From: Chryseobacterium turcicum
Lineage (GTDB): Bacteria > Bacteroidota > Bacteroidia > Flavobacteriales > Weeksellaceae
Direction of reading: 5' to 3'
Length of the DNA stretch: 64,000 bases
Assembly: GCF_021010565.1 (NCBI RefSeq)
Contig: NZ_JAJNAY010000002.1
Location: 186,001 to 250,000 of the forward strand
Position numbers and translations under genes: made by a program. Below the pieces are notes generated by a model. It worked only from the letters and a program-made list of their open reading frames with translations, was not told where the DNA came from and made no database searches. Of this stretch, positions 17,165-26,108 are shown one piece after another; the first letter of the stretch is position 1; every line of letters begins with the position of its first letter.

Positions 17165-18247
17165 ATGTGGGAAACTTACCTTATTATAAGCGCTTTATTA
17201 TTGATATTAACAGTTTTACCAAAAATCCCAAGTTCACATTGGGTTTTTCGGTTTCCCGATTTTGGTAAAATTCAGATTACTTATTTTACAATCATCACAT
17301 TTGCATTAGGTTTTATCATCGTAAAAACAGAGTATTTCTGGTATCTGCAAGGTTTATTGCTCTCCATGATTATTTATCACGGGATTACTTTAATTAAATA
17401 TACTCCACTTTATAAAGTCAAAAAACATCCGCAAACTAGCAAGTCTTCAAAAAAATATCATTTTATTTCTGCCAATGTGTATCAGTTTAATACCGATTTT
17501 GAGAAATTTATTAGTCTCATCAATAAAAATAAGCCTGAGATATTTTTAACAATGGAAAGCAATGGCGACTGGGAAAAAGCATTGCAGGTTTTAGAAAAAG
17601 AGTATCCGTATCAACATAAAGTTACCCTTGAAAACACTTATGGAATGCATTTTTATTCTAAAATGAAAATTGAAGATTCAAAGACGCATTACTTTGTAGC
17701 CGATGATATTCCTAGTATTGAAGCACATTTGAAGACTGAAGATGGTTTTGAATTTGTCTTTTTTGGGGTACATCCACCACCACCAAGTCCGACTGAAGAA
17801 GAAACGTCAAAAGAAAGAGACGGCGATATCCTCAGCGTTGCCAAAAGAGTGACCGAAATCAAAAAGCCGGTGATTGTGGTGGGAGATTTCAACAATGTTG
17901 CATGGTCTAAATCATCTATTCTTTTCAAAAAAATAAGTCATTTGATAGACCCCAGAGTCGGGCACGCTTTTGTGTCTACTTTTCATGCAAAATATAAGCT
18001 TTTCAGGTTTCCTATTGACCTGATGTTTCACAGTGAAGATATCTTTATTAAAGATTTAAAAACCTTAGAAAATTTTGGTTCAGATCATCTTCCTGTTTAT
18101 TGTGAATTTTTCATCGACCATCACAATGATGATCAGGAAGAGCGTGTAGAACAGGCAGATTCTGAAGAAATTGCTGAAGCAGAAGAAATGATTGAAGAAG
18201 GAAAAAAAGAAGATGGAGAGCGTGATGCAGTCGTAACTGAAGATTGA
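17165..18247 (+). CDS. membrane-anchored endonuclease/exonuclease/phosphatase family protein
   Basis: A 360-residue protein. Residues 1-80 contain three membrane helices. Residues about 98-320 form an EEP (DNase I/IMP-like) domain: FISANVYQFN, ILE-type metal site replaced by IFLTMESNGDW, the FFGVHPPPPSP segment with the catalytic histidine, VVVGDFNNVAWS, and the terminal LENFGSDHLPVYCEF. The last 40 residues are almost entirely acidic (EEE/DDQEE-rich) with no predicted fold. Substrate unknown: nucleic acid, phosphoinositide or sphingolipid are possible in this superfamily. Single gene. Confidence 0.88.
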   Translation: MWETYLIISALLLILTVLPKIPSSHWVFRFPDFGKIQITYFTIITFALGFIIVKTEYFWYLQGLLLSMIIYHGITLIKYTPLYKVKKHPQTSKSSKKYHFISANVYQFNTDFEKFISLINKNKPEIFLTMESNGDWEKALQVLEKEYPYQHKVTLENTYGMHFYSKMKIEDSKTHYFVADDIPSIEAHLKTEDGFEFVFFGVHPPPPSPTEEETSKERDGDILSVAKRVTEIKKPVIVVGDFNNVAWSKSSILFKKISHLIDPRVGHAFVSTFHAKYKLFRFPIDLMFHSEDIFIKDLKTLENFGSDHLPVYCEFFIDHHNDDQEERVEQADSEEIAEAEEMIEEGKKEDGERDAVVTED

Positions 18248-18280
18248 TAATTAATCTTAGATAATATGAAAATAATTTGT

Positions 18281-18342
18281 CTCGCGGATTTAGCGGATTA
18301 AAAGCAGAGATATTAATCTGCTAAATCAGCAAAATCTGCGAG
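18281..18342. repeat. imperfect inverted repeat in intergenic region
   Basis: CTCGCGGATTTAGCGGATTA pairs with TAATCTGCTAAATCAGC and AAAATCTGCGAG around a purine-rich loop. I recall GCAGATTT/AAATCTGCGAG elements as common intergenic sequences in Chryseobacterium; the family assignment is from memory. Confidence 0.6.
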
Positions 18343-18418
18343 AATTATATAGAAAACGATTAAAAAAATCAAAAAGCAATCATACAGAATTAAATTAATA
18401 AAAACTTATCACAGACTC

Positions 18419-19108
18419 TTACTGAATCTGCTTCTTTTTACTTCTAAGGTAAATACTTCCTGTCAACATCACAAAGAGAACTCCAACGATAAATCCACCA
18501 ATCACATCTGTAAACCAATGTGCACCCAAATAAATACGTGAAACAGCTCCCAAAACAATCATTACCGCACAAATTATTGAGATTATTATTTTCATATATA
18601 ATTTTAAGATGCTCGAAGAAATAGCAATCACCATCAATGTTCCGAAAAAAGCTGTATAAAATAAAACATGACCACTGGGAAAGCTTTGGTAGTGCGTTTC
18701 TTCAACAATTCTTACAAAATCTGTTGTTGGTCTCGGGCGGTCAATTAATGTTTTTAAAACATAACTCACGCCACCAGATAAAAGACATGACAAAACAAAA
18801 AAACCTTCTCTGATGTATTTAAAGACAAAGAAAATAATCGAAAACGCAATCACCATAATAGCAGCGACATAAACCGTTCCCAACCAACTGAAACTTTTCA
18901 TCAACGTATCCAAAAGTGCAGTTGGGTCTTCCTGTAATTCCTGAGAAACGAGAAGATCCCAGGATTTTGGAGATGAATCTATCACAGAAAAACTCAATAA
19001 CATAAAAACAATGATAAAAAAAATAGAAAAACACAAGAAAAGCGTTTTTCTTTTATCTTTGAGGTAGATTGAAAAAGTGCTCAGAAACGCAATATTTTTG
19101 AATTTCAT
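18419..19108 (-). CDS. PAP2-family membrane phosphatase
   Basis: A 229-residue protein with six predicted membrane helices and the three PAP2 motifs in order: KTLIDRPRP (motif 1), SFPSGH (motif 2) and SRIYLGAHWFTDVIGG (motif 3, catalytic histidine). Such enzymes dephosphorylate phosphatidate, phosphatidylglycerophosphate or undecaprenyl pyrophosphate at the outer face of the inner membrane; which applies here is not visible. It stands alone between two repeat-containing intergenic regions. Confidence 0.93.
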   Translation of the reverse strand: MKFKNIAFLSTFSIYLKDKRKTLFLCFSIFFIIVFMLLSFSVIDSSPKSWDLLVSQELQEDPTALLDTLMKSFSWLGTVYVAAIMVIAFSIIFFVFKYIREGFFVLSCLLSGGVSYVLKTLIDRPRPTTDFVRIVEETHYQSFPSGHVLFYTAFFGTLMVIAISSSILKLYMKIIISIICAVMIVLGAVSRIYLGAHWFTDVIGGFIVGVLFVMLTGSIYLRSKKKQIQ

Positions 19109-19292
19109 ATTGGTGATAAATTTGAATTGTTTACAATTGAATTATCATTTGCTTTGCAAAATTGATGCTAAATATTTTAAATGCAATAAATTAACGTGGA
19201 TTCAAAAGCAATTATTTAATTTTTAAATTGTTAATTGTGAAAACTTAATAATATGTGTCTTAACCTTAAAAACAATAAATTTAAATTTTTAA

Positions 19293-19439
19293 ACGCAAAG
19301 ATTTAGATAATATACCTCTGATTTTAAGGAGTAAAGAATGAATCAATAAAATTGATTTTATGAAGCTAGCTTAATCAGCGAATTGTCGCAACTCTTTGCT
19401 CCTAAAAATCAAGATTATTTTATATAAAAAACTTTGCGT
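19293..19439. repeat. long imperfect inverted repeat
   Basis: The left arm (19293-19337, CGCAAAG to GGAGTAAAGA) and right arm (19393-19439, TCTTTGCTCC to CTTTGCG) are about 46 nt and largely complementary, with a central loop containing a smaller TCAATAAAATTGA palindrome. No coding frame crosses it. It is the main content of the 485-bp gap between the PAP2 gene and the next membrane protein. Confidence 0.7.
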
Positions 19440-19593
19440 GAAAAAGTATTATCTTCTATAGCTGAAAATCAATAATATCTAGTTTAAGTTAAATTATTCA
19501 TTTTTATTAAAATAAAGCAAGTACATTTGAAACAGGAATACCATGATTTTCAAATCGATATCATATTAAAACATAAATTGGTTCTGATGTAAT

Positions 19594-20016
19594 ATGAAAA
19601 AACAAATTGCAAAAATAATAGGTTCAGGTTTGCTTATCAGCTTTTTGGTAGGAAGTCTTTTTATGATTGGATTTTTAATCATAATTGATATTCAAACTCC
19701 GAATCATTATGAAGATGGCAGACCAAAAATGAATTGTTTTGGAGGATTACAATACGGAATTGCAATAGGAATTCAAATACTGATAGCATTCATCAATTTA
19801 TTTGCATTTTTAATCTTATTCAAACAAATCAGAAAAAACAAATACCTAGTTTTTATAACATTTTTTGCAGGATATTTTCTTTACCTACTCTTAATTTTCG
19901 CAAGTCTTTCGGAATTTTCGAATGAGGAATATGTTATCATTATTCCTTGGGTTAATTTTTTAGTCTGGATTTTTTATTACTTTAAACTAATAAAATTGAT
20001 TAACAAAAATCAATGA
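19594..20016 (+). CDS. four-helix membrane protein of unknown function
   Basis: A 140-residue protein with four predicted membrane helices and short loops; the first loop is the longest (DIQTPNHYEDGRPKMNCFGG). I do not recognise the family. Codon use and start (ATGAAAAAACAAATTGC) look normal for the organism. It stands alone, downstream of a large inverted repeat and convergent with the mvaD cluster. Confidence 0.65.
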   Translation: MKKQIAKIIGSGLLISFLVGSLFMIGFLIIIDIQTPNHYEDGRPKMNCFGGLQYGIAIGIQILIAFINLFAFLILFKQIRKNKYLVFITFFAGYFLYLLLIFASLSEFSNEEYVIIIPWVNFLVWIFYYFKLIKLINKNQ

Positions 20017-20031
20017 AACTTTGCATAGACA

Positions 20032-20057
20032 AAAAAAGCGAACCAAAAGTCCGCTCT
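20032..20057 (-). terminator. terminator of the mvaD cluster
   Basis: Read leftward, AGCGGA and TTCGCT form a stem around ACTTTTGG-type loop bases, followed by seven T. It lies just beyond the stop of the small gene at 20064. Confidence 0.75.
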
Positions 20058-20063
20058 TATATT

Positions 20064-20225
20064 TTAAAAAGGCCAAAGATTTCGCCAATCCCAACCCCAA
20101 TTGATGCTTCTGTTTCTTCCCCAAGCTCCAACAACTAAACCTTTATTGTAATTTACATTAAGGTAGATAAGTAACAAGAAACTAATCAATAAGCAAATTA
20201 GTAAAAGTCTTTTTTTCTTTTTCAT
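20064..20225 (-). CDS. 53-residue membrane-anchored, tryptophan-rich small protein
   Basis: This small gene reads MKKKKRLLLICLLISFLLLI, then a stretch ending NYNKGLVVGAWGRN, and a tail INWGWDWRNLWPF. The first 22 residues form a basic start plus one membrane helix. The outer 30 residues contain five tryptophans, four of them in the last 12. The ATG lies one base after the mvaD stop (TAG-A-ATG) and a terminator follows its own stop, so it looks translated and coupled to mvaD. No family recognised. A role at the membrane surface is a guess from composition. Confidence 0.6.
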   Translation of the reverse strand: MKKKKRLLLICLLISFLLLIYLNVNYNKGLVVGAWGRNRSINWGWDWRNLWPF

Positions 20226-20226
20226 T

Positions 20227-21279
20227 CTAAAATTTCATCACATCCTTCACTACTCCATTTTTCTGAGTATGTTGTAATAAATCTGATTCAATAAATGATT
20301 TTATTCGTTCCTCAGAACCGTCATTCGGGAATAAAAGATGAACATTTGCACCTGCATCCAATGTAAAGAATAATGGTAAATCTGTTTCTCTTCTGAAATC
20401 CCAAATTTTATTGATAACTTCCAAAGTTCCTGTTTTCATTAGAATAAATGCAGGGTCGCTCATCATCATCATCGCATGAAGCGTCAATGCTTCGTGCTCT
20501 ACTAGTTTTATAAAATGTTGCATATCTCCGCTTTTCAGAATTTCTTTCATCGGAGTAAAATTTTCTCTAGCTTCCTGAAACCTTCTTTCCGCATACGGAT
20601 TGGTATTCATCAAACCATGTCCAACGGTTGAAGAAACACTTTTCACTCCTTCATGAATCAGCAAAACCCAATCGTTAAAATCTTTAAAAATATCGTGAAT
20701 TTCTGTATTGGGATATTGTACCGCAAACAAATCTGAACTTCCATTCACCTCATCAGATTCGCCCCAAACAACCAATCCGTTGTACAAACTTCTGCAAGCG
20801 CTTCCGCTTCCTAATCTTGCTAAAAAAGAAGCTTTTGTTAATGATTCTTCATCAGAATTTTTCCCAGAAAAAGTTTTGTCTAATTTCATCAGACATTTTG
20901 CAATCGCTCCAAATCCTGATGCAGAACTTGCAATTCCTGAACTGTGAGGAAATGTATTTTCTGTCTTGATGGTGTATTTCCCTTTTAAAATCCAAGGTAA
21001 ATACTGCTCGATATTTTTAAAATATTTTTCAATTTTTTCAGCAAATTTCACTTCTTCATTTCCAGCTAAAAAAGTTTGAACAGAAAATGGTTCATTGGCT
21101 AAAAACTCTATTTCAGTATTTGTTTTACAATGATTCAACGTATAACTAATACTTGGATTTGCTGGAATCTGGTCTTTATATTTCCCCCAATATTTAATCA
21201 AAGCAATGTTTGAAGGACAGCTTTCTGAAACTGTTTTATTTTGTATCGTAAAATTTTCTTTTCCTAAAAAGTAATTCAT
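20227..21279 (-). CDS. mvaD: diphosphomevalonate decarboxylase
   Basis: A GHMP-kinase-fold enzyme that converts mevalonate diphosphate to isopentenyl diphosphate with ATP, the last step of the mevalonate route to isoprenoids in many Flavobacteriia. Landmarks in 350 residues: CPSNIALIKYWGKYKDQIPA near the N-terminus, the phosphate loop FPHSSGIASSASGFGA near 110, ARLGSGSACRS near 155, and FTLDAGANVHLL near 305 with the conserved aspartate. It is upstream of, and one base from, a 53-residue gene, and 2 bp downstream of a membrane protein gene. Confidence 0.96.
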   Translation of the reverse strand: MNYFLGKENFTIQNKTVSESCPSNIALIKYWGKYKDQIPANPSISYTLNHCKTNTEIEFLANEPFSVQTFLAGNEEVKFAEKIEKYFKNIEQYLPWILKGKYTIKTENTFPHSSGIASSASGFGAIAKCLMKLDKTFSGKNSDEESLTKASFLARLGSGSACRSLYNGLVVWGESDEVNGSSDLFAVQYPNTEIHDIFKDFNDWVLLIHEGVKSVSSTVGHGLMNTNPYAERRFQEARENFTPMKEILKSGDMQHFIKLVEHEALTLHAMMMMSDPAFILMKTGTLEVINKIWDFRRETDLPLFFTLDAGANVHLLFPNDGSEERIKSFIESDLLQHTQKNGVVKDVMKF

Positions 21280-21281
21280 AA

Positions 21282-21995
21282 TTATTTCTCGTGCTTTTTA
21301 ATATATTGATTAAGTGAAAATTGAACATAAATTATTCCTATAAAAAATGTCCAAAAAGAATTGATATTTATTCCTTTCAATTTTTCTACAATTTGTTTTC
21401 GTAAAGAAAAAATACAAACCAGAAAACACGTAACATAACCAATTTGTCCTAGCCAATACAAAATCATCAATATCTCATTTGAGCGAGAGAAAGATTCAAA
21501 TAGGCTAATTAGACTTACATGAATACATGAAAGAAAAAATATTAATAGAATAATCCACACACTAAGTTTCGCATTGAATTTAATATCTTTTTTAATAAAC
21601 CAATATGGAACAAACAGCCCAAAACTTAAAATTGAGTACACAATAAGAAGAAAAATATTTTCTCTTTTTATATCATTTTTAAGAATTTCAAATTTCAGTA
21701 AATAGGTGATAATTCCGTAGAAAATAAGTTTATAGCCGAATCCACCAACCAAACTCATCACAGGATACCATTTTCTAATTCCTGAAGAAGAATTAGAAAC
21801 ACTATAATCTACTATTAAATATTTAGTTACATAATATTGTAAAACATGACTTATAATAATAAAAACAAGGCCTATAAGTAAATAATAATTCACTTTTTCT
21901 GTTGAAATCTTCTTTGAAAAGTAAAGATAAAAAACAATAATGATAAGACTTAAAACAGGAAAATAGTTTAATAAATCTGGAATAATTTTTTCCAT
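21282..21995 (-). CDS. polytopic membrane protein of unknown function
   Basis: A 237-residue protein with about seven predicted hydrophobic helices, a loop rich in serine (YSVSNSSSGIRKWYP) and lysine-rich ends. I do not recognise a family. It is two bases upstream of mvaD, so the two are probably cotranscribed and possibly coupled; 35 bp separate it from the acyl-CoA synthetase gene. Function in isoprenoid or lipid metabolism would be inference from position alone. Confidence 0.7.
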   Translation of the reverse strand: MEKIIPDLLNYFPVLSLIIIVFYLYFSKKISTEKVNYYLLIGLVFIIISHVLQYYVTKYLIVDYSVSNSSSGIRKWYPVMSLVGGFGYKLIFYGIITYLLKFEILKNDIKRENIFLLIVYSILSFGLFVPYWFIKKDIKFNAKLSVWIILLIFFLSCIHVSLISLFESFSRSNEILMILYWLGQIGYVTCFLVCIFSLRKQIVEKLKGININSFWTFFIGIIYVQFSLNQYIKKHEK

Positions 21996-22030
21996 TATAA
22001 ATTTTTTGTTTAAATAATCATCAATAAAAT

Positions 22031-23803
22031 CTAATACATTTTCTCAATAACATCTGCATATTTCTTGAGCACGACGTTTCTTTTCACCTTCAGCGTCGGA
22101 GTTATTTCTCCGCTGCCAATTTCAAATTCGGAAGGCATTAAAGTAAATTTCTTTACCTTTTCAAAATCTGAAAGATGCTGTTGTATTTCGTTTATTTTTT
22201 CCTTGTAGAAATCTATTATTTCTTTCTTTACTACAAGTTCTGTCCAATTGGTAAATGGAATATTCTTTTTAGTAAGATAATCTTTCAGAAACTCAAAATT
22301 AGGAACAATTAAAGCCGAAACAAACTGTTTTCCTTCTGCAATCAAAACAATCTGCTGGATGAAATTATTATTCGTCAACAAATTTTCAATCATTTGCGGA
22401 GCAATATATTTCCCATTGGATGTTTTCATTAAATCTTTGATTCTATCAGTAATAAATAAATTACCTTTTTCGTCAAACTTTCCTGCATCACCGGTTTTAA
22501 ACCAACCATCCTGAGTAAAAACTTTTTCGGTTTCTTCAGGTTTGTTGTAATAGCCTTTCATAATTCCGTTTCCTTTTGCCTGAATTTCGTCTTGTTCTCC
22601 AATACGAATTTCAACACCTGGTAAAGGTTTTCCACAACTTCCATGCTCAAACTGCGTGAACGGAAATGCCGTTAAAGTCGCGGTGGTTTCCGTAAGTCCA
22701 TAACCTACCGTAATATGAATGTTTACCGATTCGAAAAACTGAGTAACTTCCGGTGACAAAGAAGCGCCACCACAAGGCATAAACCAAAGTCTACCGCCCA
22801 TTTTTTCTTTAATCTTACTGTAAACCAGCAATTCTGCGAAAGTTTCTTTTATTTTTAATCCGAAAGGAATCTGTTTTTCAGTTCTTCTTAACTCTCCGGT
22901 TTGTTTGCCTATTTCTAAAGCCCAGTTAAATATTTTCTTTTTTAGAGATGAGCCTTCTTCTGCTTTTTCTAAAACTCCGGCATACACTTTTTGGAAAAAC
23001 CTTGGCACCGCACACATCATCGTTGGCTTCACTTCTTCCAAAGCTTTGGCGATATTTTTTGGGTCTTCTAAAAAGTAAACTCTTGCTCCACCATACAAAC
23101 AAAGCAAACTCCAGCTTCTTTCGAAAACGTGAGTTAAAGGTAAAAATGCCAATGAAAGCTCTTCTTCAAAGTTTTTAAACTTGAAAAATTCAAAATGAGA
23201 ATCAAATGCTTTGATAAAATTTCCGTGCGTCAACATCACACCTTTTGGTGTTCCTGTTGTTCCGGAAGTATAAATAAGTGTTGCTAAATCATCTTCATTT
23301 TTAGGAATAATATCAAGCTCTAATGAAGATTTAGCAATAAAATCTTCAAGATAAAAACTGCTAAATTCTTTTTTAATCCAGATTGCTTTTTTAGCAACGA
23401 TGATTGTTTTAAGGTGATTATCGTCGCTTTCTTTTTTCAAAATTTCAAGACAGCCATCATATTGTACTTGGTCTCCTACCAAAACAACTTTTGCATCAGA
23501 ATCTTTCAGTATAAACTCTGCCTGCTCTGCATTGTTGGTAGAATAAATAGGAACCGTAACTGCCCCGATTGCTAGCGCTGCTAAATCAAAAATCATCCAT
23601 TCTGCAGAGTTATCAGCATAAATGGCCACTTTATCATTTTCCTCAACCCCTGAATCTTTCAGTGCATTGGCTGTTTTAAAAACTATTTCGCCAAATTTTT
23701 TCCAGCTTAATTCTTTCCAGCCTTCCTTTTTTTTGAAACCGATTGCCGATTTTAAAGGATGCTTTTCTATATTTTTTTTAATAATTGCCTCTGCAAGATT
23801 CAT
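22031..23803 (-). CDS. AMP-dependent long-chain acyl-CoA synthetase
   Basis: A 590-residue ANL-superfamily ligase. The P-loop YTSGTTGTPKGVMLTHGN is near residue 180, GYGLTETTATLTAF near 365, the core FKTGDAGKFDEKGNLFITDRIKDLMKTSNGKYIAP (in parts) near 440, and a C-terminal lysine-bearing VKRNVVLKKY. It activates fatty acids to acyl-CoA via acyl-AMP and resembles the FadD15/FAA1-type enzymes of Bacteroidota. Its ATG overlaps the epimerase stop by one base (TAATG), so the two are coupled, suggesting a shared lipid or polyketide-like pathway. Confidence 0.93.
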   Translation of the reverse strand: MNLAEAIIKKNIEKHPLKSAIGFKKKEGWKELSWKKFGEIVFKTANALKDSGVEENDKVAIYADNSAEWMIFDLAALAIGAVTVPIYSTNNAEQAEFILKDSDAKVVLVGDQVQYDGCLEILKKESDDNHLKTIIVAKKAIWIKKEFSSFYLEDFIAKSSLELDIIPKNEDDLATLIYTSGTTGTPKGVMLTHGNFIKAFDSHFEFFKFKNFEEELSLAFLPLTHVFERSWSLLCLYGGARVYFLEDPKNIAKALEEVKPTMMCAVPRFFQKVYAGVLEKAEEGSSLKKKIFNWALEIGKQTGELRRTEKQIPFGLKIKETFAELLVYSKIKEKMGGRLWFMPCGGASLSPEVTQFFESVNIHITVGYGLTETTATLTAFPFTQFEHGSCGKPLPGVEIRIGEQDEIQAKGNGIMKGYYNKPEETEKVFTQDGWFKTGDAGKFDEKGNLFITDRIKDLMKTSNGKYIAPQMIENLLTNNNFIQQIVLIAEGKQFVSALIVPNFEFLKDYLTKKNIPFTNWTELVVKKEIIDFYKEKINEIQQHLSDFEKVKKFTLMPSEFEIGSGEITPTLKVKRNVVLKKYADVIEKMY

Positions 23804-24819
23804 TATTTGTTCTTCAGCTTTTTGTCGTTAATATAATTGTTGAGATGAAAATCAATGCTTTCATTTACCGAAATAAATTTAAAATCTAAAGTATCCTTAA
23901 TTTTCTGATTAGAAATCACATTAAGAGATGAAACCGCCTCAATATTTGACTTTGTAGCCATTTTCAATTGCGGAACAATCCATCCGAAAAGAAAGTTGGC
24001 AATTCTGCCGATTTCCAAAGTACTTTTTGAAAGAATTTTCGCTTCTTTTAATCCTAATTTTGTTCTAATCTGCTTTCCAAGGTCTGCGTATTTTTTGTTT
24101 TCGGATACGATGATAAAACGTTCTCCGAAAGTATTGTTTTCCATCAGCTTGATTGAGATTTCAGCCACATCTCTTACGTCAACATAACTTGTTCCGCCTG
24201 AGAAAGTAAAACTATTGCTTTCAAAAGTTGGAAAAATATCTCCGCTGCTTTTGCCCCAATTTCCGGTTCCGATAATCATTCCGGGATTGATGATAATCGT
24301 GTTTAAACCTTCCGCAGAAGCTCTCCAGATTTCCATTTCAGAAAGATGTTTTGAAATGGCATACGCCGAATGCTCTTCTTTAGGATTAAAATCTGAATTT
24401 TCATCAAGTTCTCCTTTTTCATTGAATAAATCGAGCACTGCGATAGAACTTACATGAAGAAATTTCTTTACGGTAGAATTTTCACAGGCAAAAAGAAGAT
24501 TTTCGGTTGCTTTAATATTGGTGTGATACATCTCTTTCTCATCTTTCGGATGAAAACTTACTTTTGCAGCACAATGGTAAACTTCGGTAATATCTTTTAA
24601 GGCAGATTCAACAGCATTGATATCGTCGAAATCAACATCAACCCACTCTATTTTATTGAAAAAATCATCTGGATTTTCGGTATAAAACTGATAAGAATGT
24701 TTTACTTCATTGATGTTACTTGAAGGTCTTTTTGCGGCACGTACTTTTTTACCTTTTTTCAAAAGCTTTAAAACGATAACTCTGCCTAAAATTCCTGTTG
24801 CTCCTGTTACAAAAACCAT
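23803..24819 (-). CDS. NAD(P)-dependent epimerase/dehydratase (extended SDR)
   Basis: A 338-residue extended short-chain dehydrogenase. The Rossmann signature VTGATGILGRVIV is at residues 4-16, the VYHCAAKVSF segment near 83, HVSSIAVLDLF near 120, and the catalytic YAISKHLSE (YxxxK) near 153. The INPGMIIGTGNW block follows and the C-terminus is lysine-rich. Substrate not determinable; the coupled acyl-CoA synthetase suggests a lipid or acyl substrate. It is the first gene of the minus-strand cluster that runs on toward mvaD. Confidence 0.9.
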   Translation of the reverse strand: MVFVTGATGILGRVIVLKLLKKGKKVRAAKRPSSNINEVKHSYQFYTENPDDFFNKIEWVDVDFDDINAVESALKDITEVYHCAAKVSFHPKDEKEMYHTNIKATENLLFACENSTVKKFLHVSSIAVLDLFNEKGELDENSDFNPKEEHSAYAISKHLSEMEIWRASAEGLNTIIINPGMIIGTGNWGKSSGDIFPTFESNSFTFSGGTSYVDVRDVAEISIKLMENNTFGERFIIVSENKKYADLGKQIRTKLGLKEAKILSKSTLEIGRIANFLFGWIVPQLKMATKSNIEAVSSLNVISNQKIKDTLDFKFISVNESIDFHLNNYINDKKLKNK

Positions 24820-25224
24820 GAATTTGATTCTAATTGATGACCTTCTAAATTTAGTCGATATTATTTTTATAAAAATTGATTTGCGTTAAATTTCAACAGA
24901 AAAACAATTTCTGCAAATTTGCAACTTTTTAAGTCAAAACTCATTAGATTTTCATAATTATTAAGGTTATCTAAAACCATAAAAAAAGGAAACCTACGTG
25001 CTAAGTTCCCTTTCTTATATAAATCTGTTAAATATGAATTCTTTGTTAAAAACCAATCATCAATTTAAACATCCACATCAAATTTGAAAATTAAACTAAA
25101 AAATAATCTATCATAAACAAATATATTTATTAATTTAACAAATCCAATATACAACAAAACAGTGTACAATATTCAAAAATAAAATAATTGGGAAAATTTT
25201 AACATTCACAAATAAACAAAACGT
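24820..25224. other. 405-bp intergenic region
   Basis: Very AT-rich, with no open frame above about 20 codons that looks coding. It holds the hairpin at 24985-25013 and otherwise nothing I can name. Both flanking genes are read leftward, so the region should contain the promoter of the epimerase-ligase-mvaD cluster on its left. Confidence 0.6.
24985..25013 (-). terminator. terminator-like hairpin downstream of the alpha/beta hydrolase
   Basis: AAAGGAAAC pairs imperfectly with GTTCCCTTT. Read leftward it is followed by a T run, matching a terminator about 210 bp beyond the hydrolase stop. Confidence 0.5.
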
Positions 25225-26016
25225 TTAATTATTGATGTTTAAAAAACCTTTTACTGCTATTGCAAAATCAACAGGATTATCTGCCTGCACCCAATGCGCT
25301 GCATTTTTAATTTTCACAAACTGAGCTTTTGGAAACTGCTGTTTGATTGAAAACTCATCCTGTGGTAAAATGTAATTTGATTTTTCTCCTGCAATGAATA
25401 ATGTTTCACCTTGGAAAACGCCATACTTAATCGCATTAGAAACAAATTGATTGTATTTTTCTGAAAGTGTTTTCAAATTAAATCTCCAATTAAGTTTCTT
25501 TTTATCACCAACTTCTTCCCAATACAAATTTTTAGCTAAAAACTGAATTGTAGATTTTTCCGGAATATATTGAGTTAAAACTGCTTCAACATCATTTCTA
25601 GAACTTACCGTATTAAAATCTACTGTTTCAAGAGCTTTGATAATTCCCTGATGATGCGGAGGGTAAGCTTTAGGAGAAATATCCACAACGATTAATTTTT
25701 CTACTTTTTCAGGATAATTAATTGCAAACTGCATCACTGCCTTTCCTCCCAGAGAATGTCCCAAAACATGAGCTTTTTCGATGCCATAATGATTCATATA
25801 ATTGGCAATATCATCTGCCAAATCATCATGCGACATCTCTTCAGAATGAAAGCTTCTGCCGTGATTTCTTAAATCAATTAAATGAACCTGTAAAAACTCA
25901 CCTAATTCTTTCCCGAAACTCCCCCAATTATCAAGCATTCCAAATAAACCGTGAAATACTAAGAGAGGTGTTGACGACAAGTTTTCGCCAAATATTTTTG
26001 AATGTAAAATTTCCAT
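25225..26016 (-). CDS. alpha/beta-fold hydrolase (YbfF-like esterase)
   Basis: A 263-residue cytoplasmic hydrolase. FHGLFGMLDNWGSFG supplies the oxyanion region, DLRNHGRS follows, GHSLGGKAVMQFA carries the nucleophile serine near residue 97, VVDISPKAYP follows it, and the closing NAAHWVQADNP gives the catalytic histidine. The layout matches the YbfF/PHA-depolymerase-like esterases acting on short acyl esters or thioesters. It is downstream of pdxJ in the same direction, with an inverted repeat between them. Confidence 0.9.
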   Translation of the reverse strand: MEILHSKIFGENLSSTPLLVFHGLFGMLDNWGSFGKELGEFLQVHLIDLRNHGRSFHSEEMSHDDLADDIANYMNHYGIEKAHVLGHSLGGKAVMQFAINYPEKVEKLIVVDISPKAYPPHHQGIIKALETVDFNTVSSRNDVEAVLTQYIPEKSTIQFLAKNLYWEEVGDKKKLNWRFNLKTLSEKYNQFVSNAIKYGVFQGETLFIAGEKSNYILPQDEFSIKQQFPKAQFVKIKNAAHWVQADNPVDFAIAVKGFLNINN

Positions 26017-26032
26017 ATTTTTTTTTAAGATT

Positions 26033-26106
26033 TTAGAAGTTAGATATTAGAAACTAGTAAAACAGTCTGCAATACTAATTTCTAATATCTAACCTCTAGT
26101 TTCTAA
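26033..26106. repeat. inverted repeat between pdxJ and the hydrolase
   Basis: TTTAGAAGTTAGATATTAGAAACTAG on the left has partial complements on the right (AATTTCTAATATCTAAC and CTCTAGTTTCTAA), giving an imperfect hairpin with alternative pairings. The TTAGAAGTTAG motif resembles a degenerate version of the GGAGTTA heptamer array at 47492. Confidence 0.65.
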
Positions 26107-26108
26107 TT

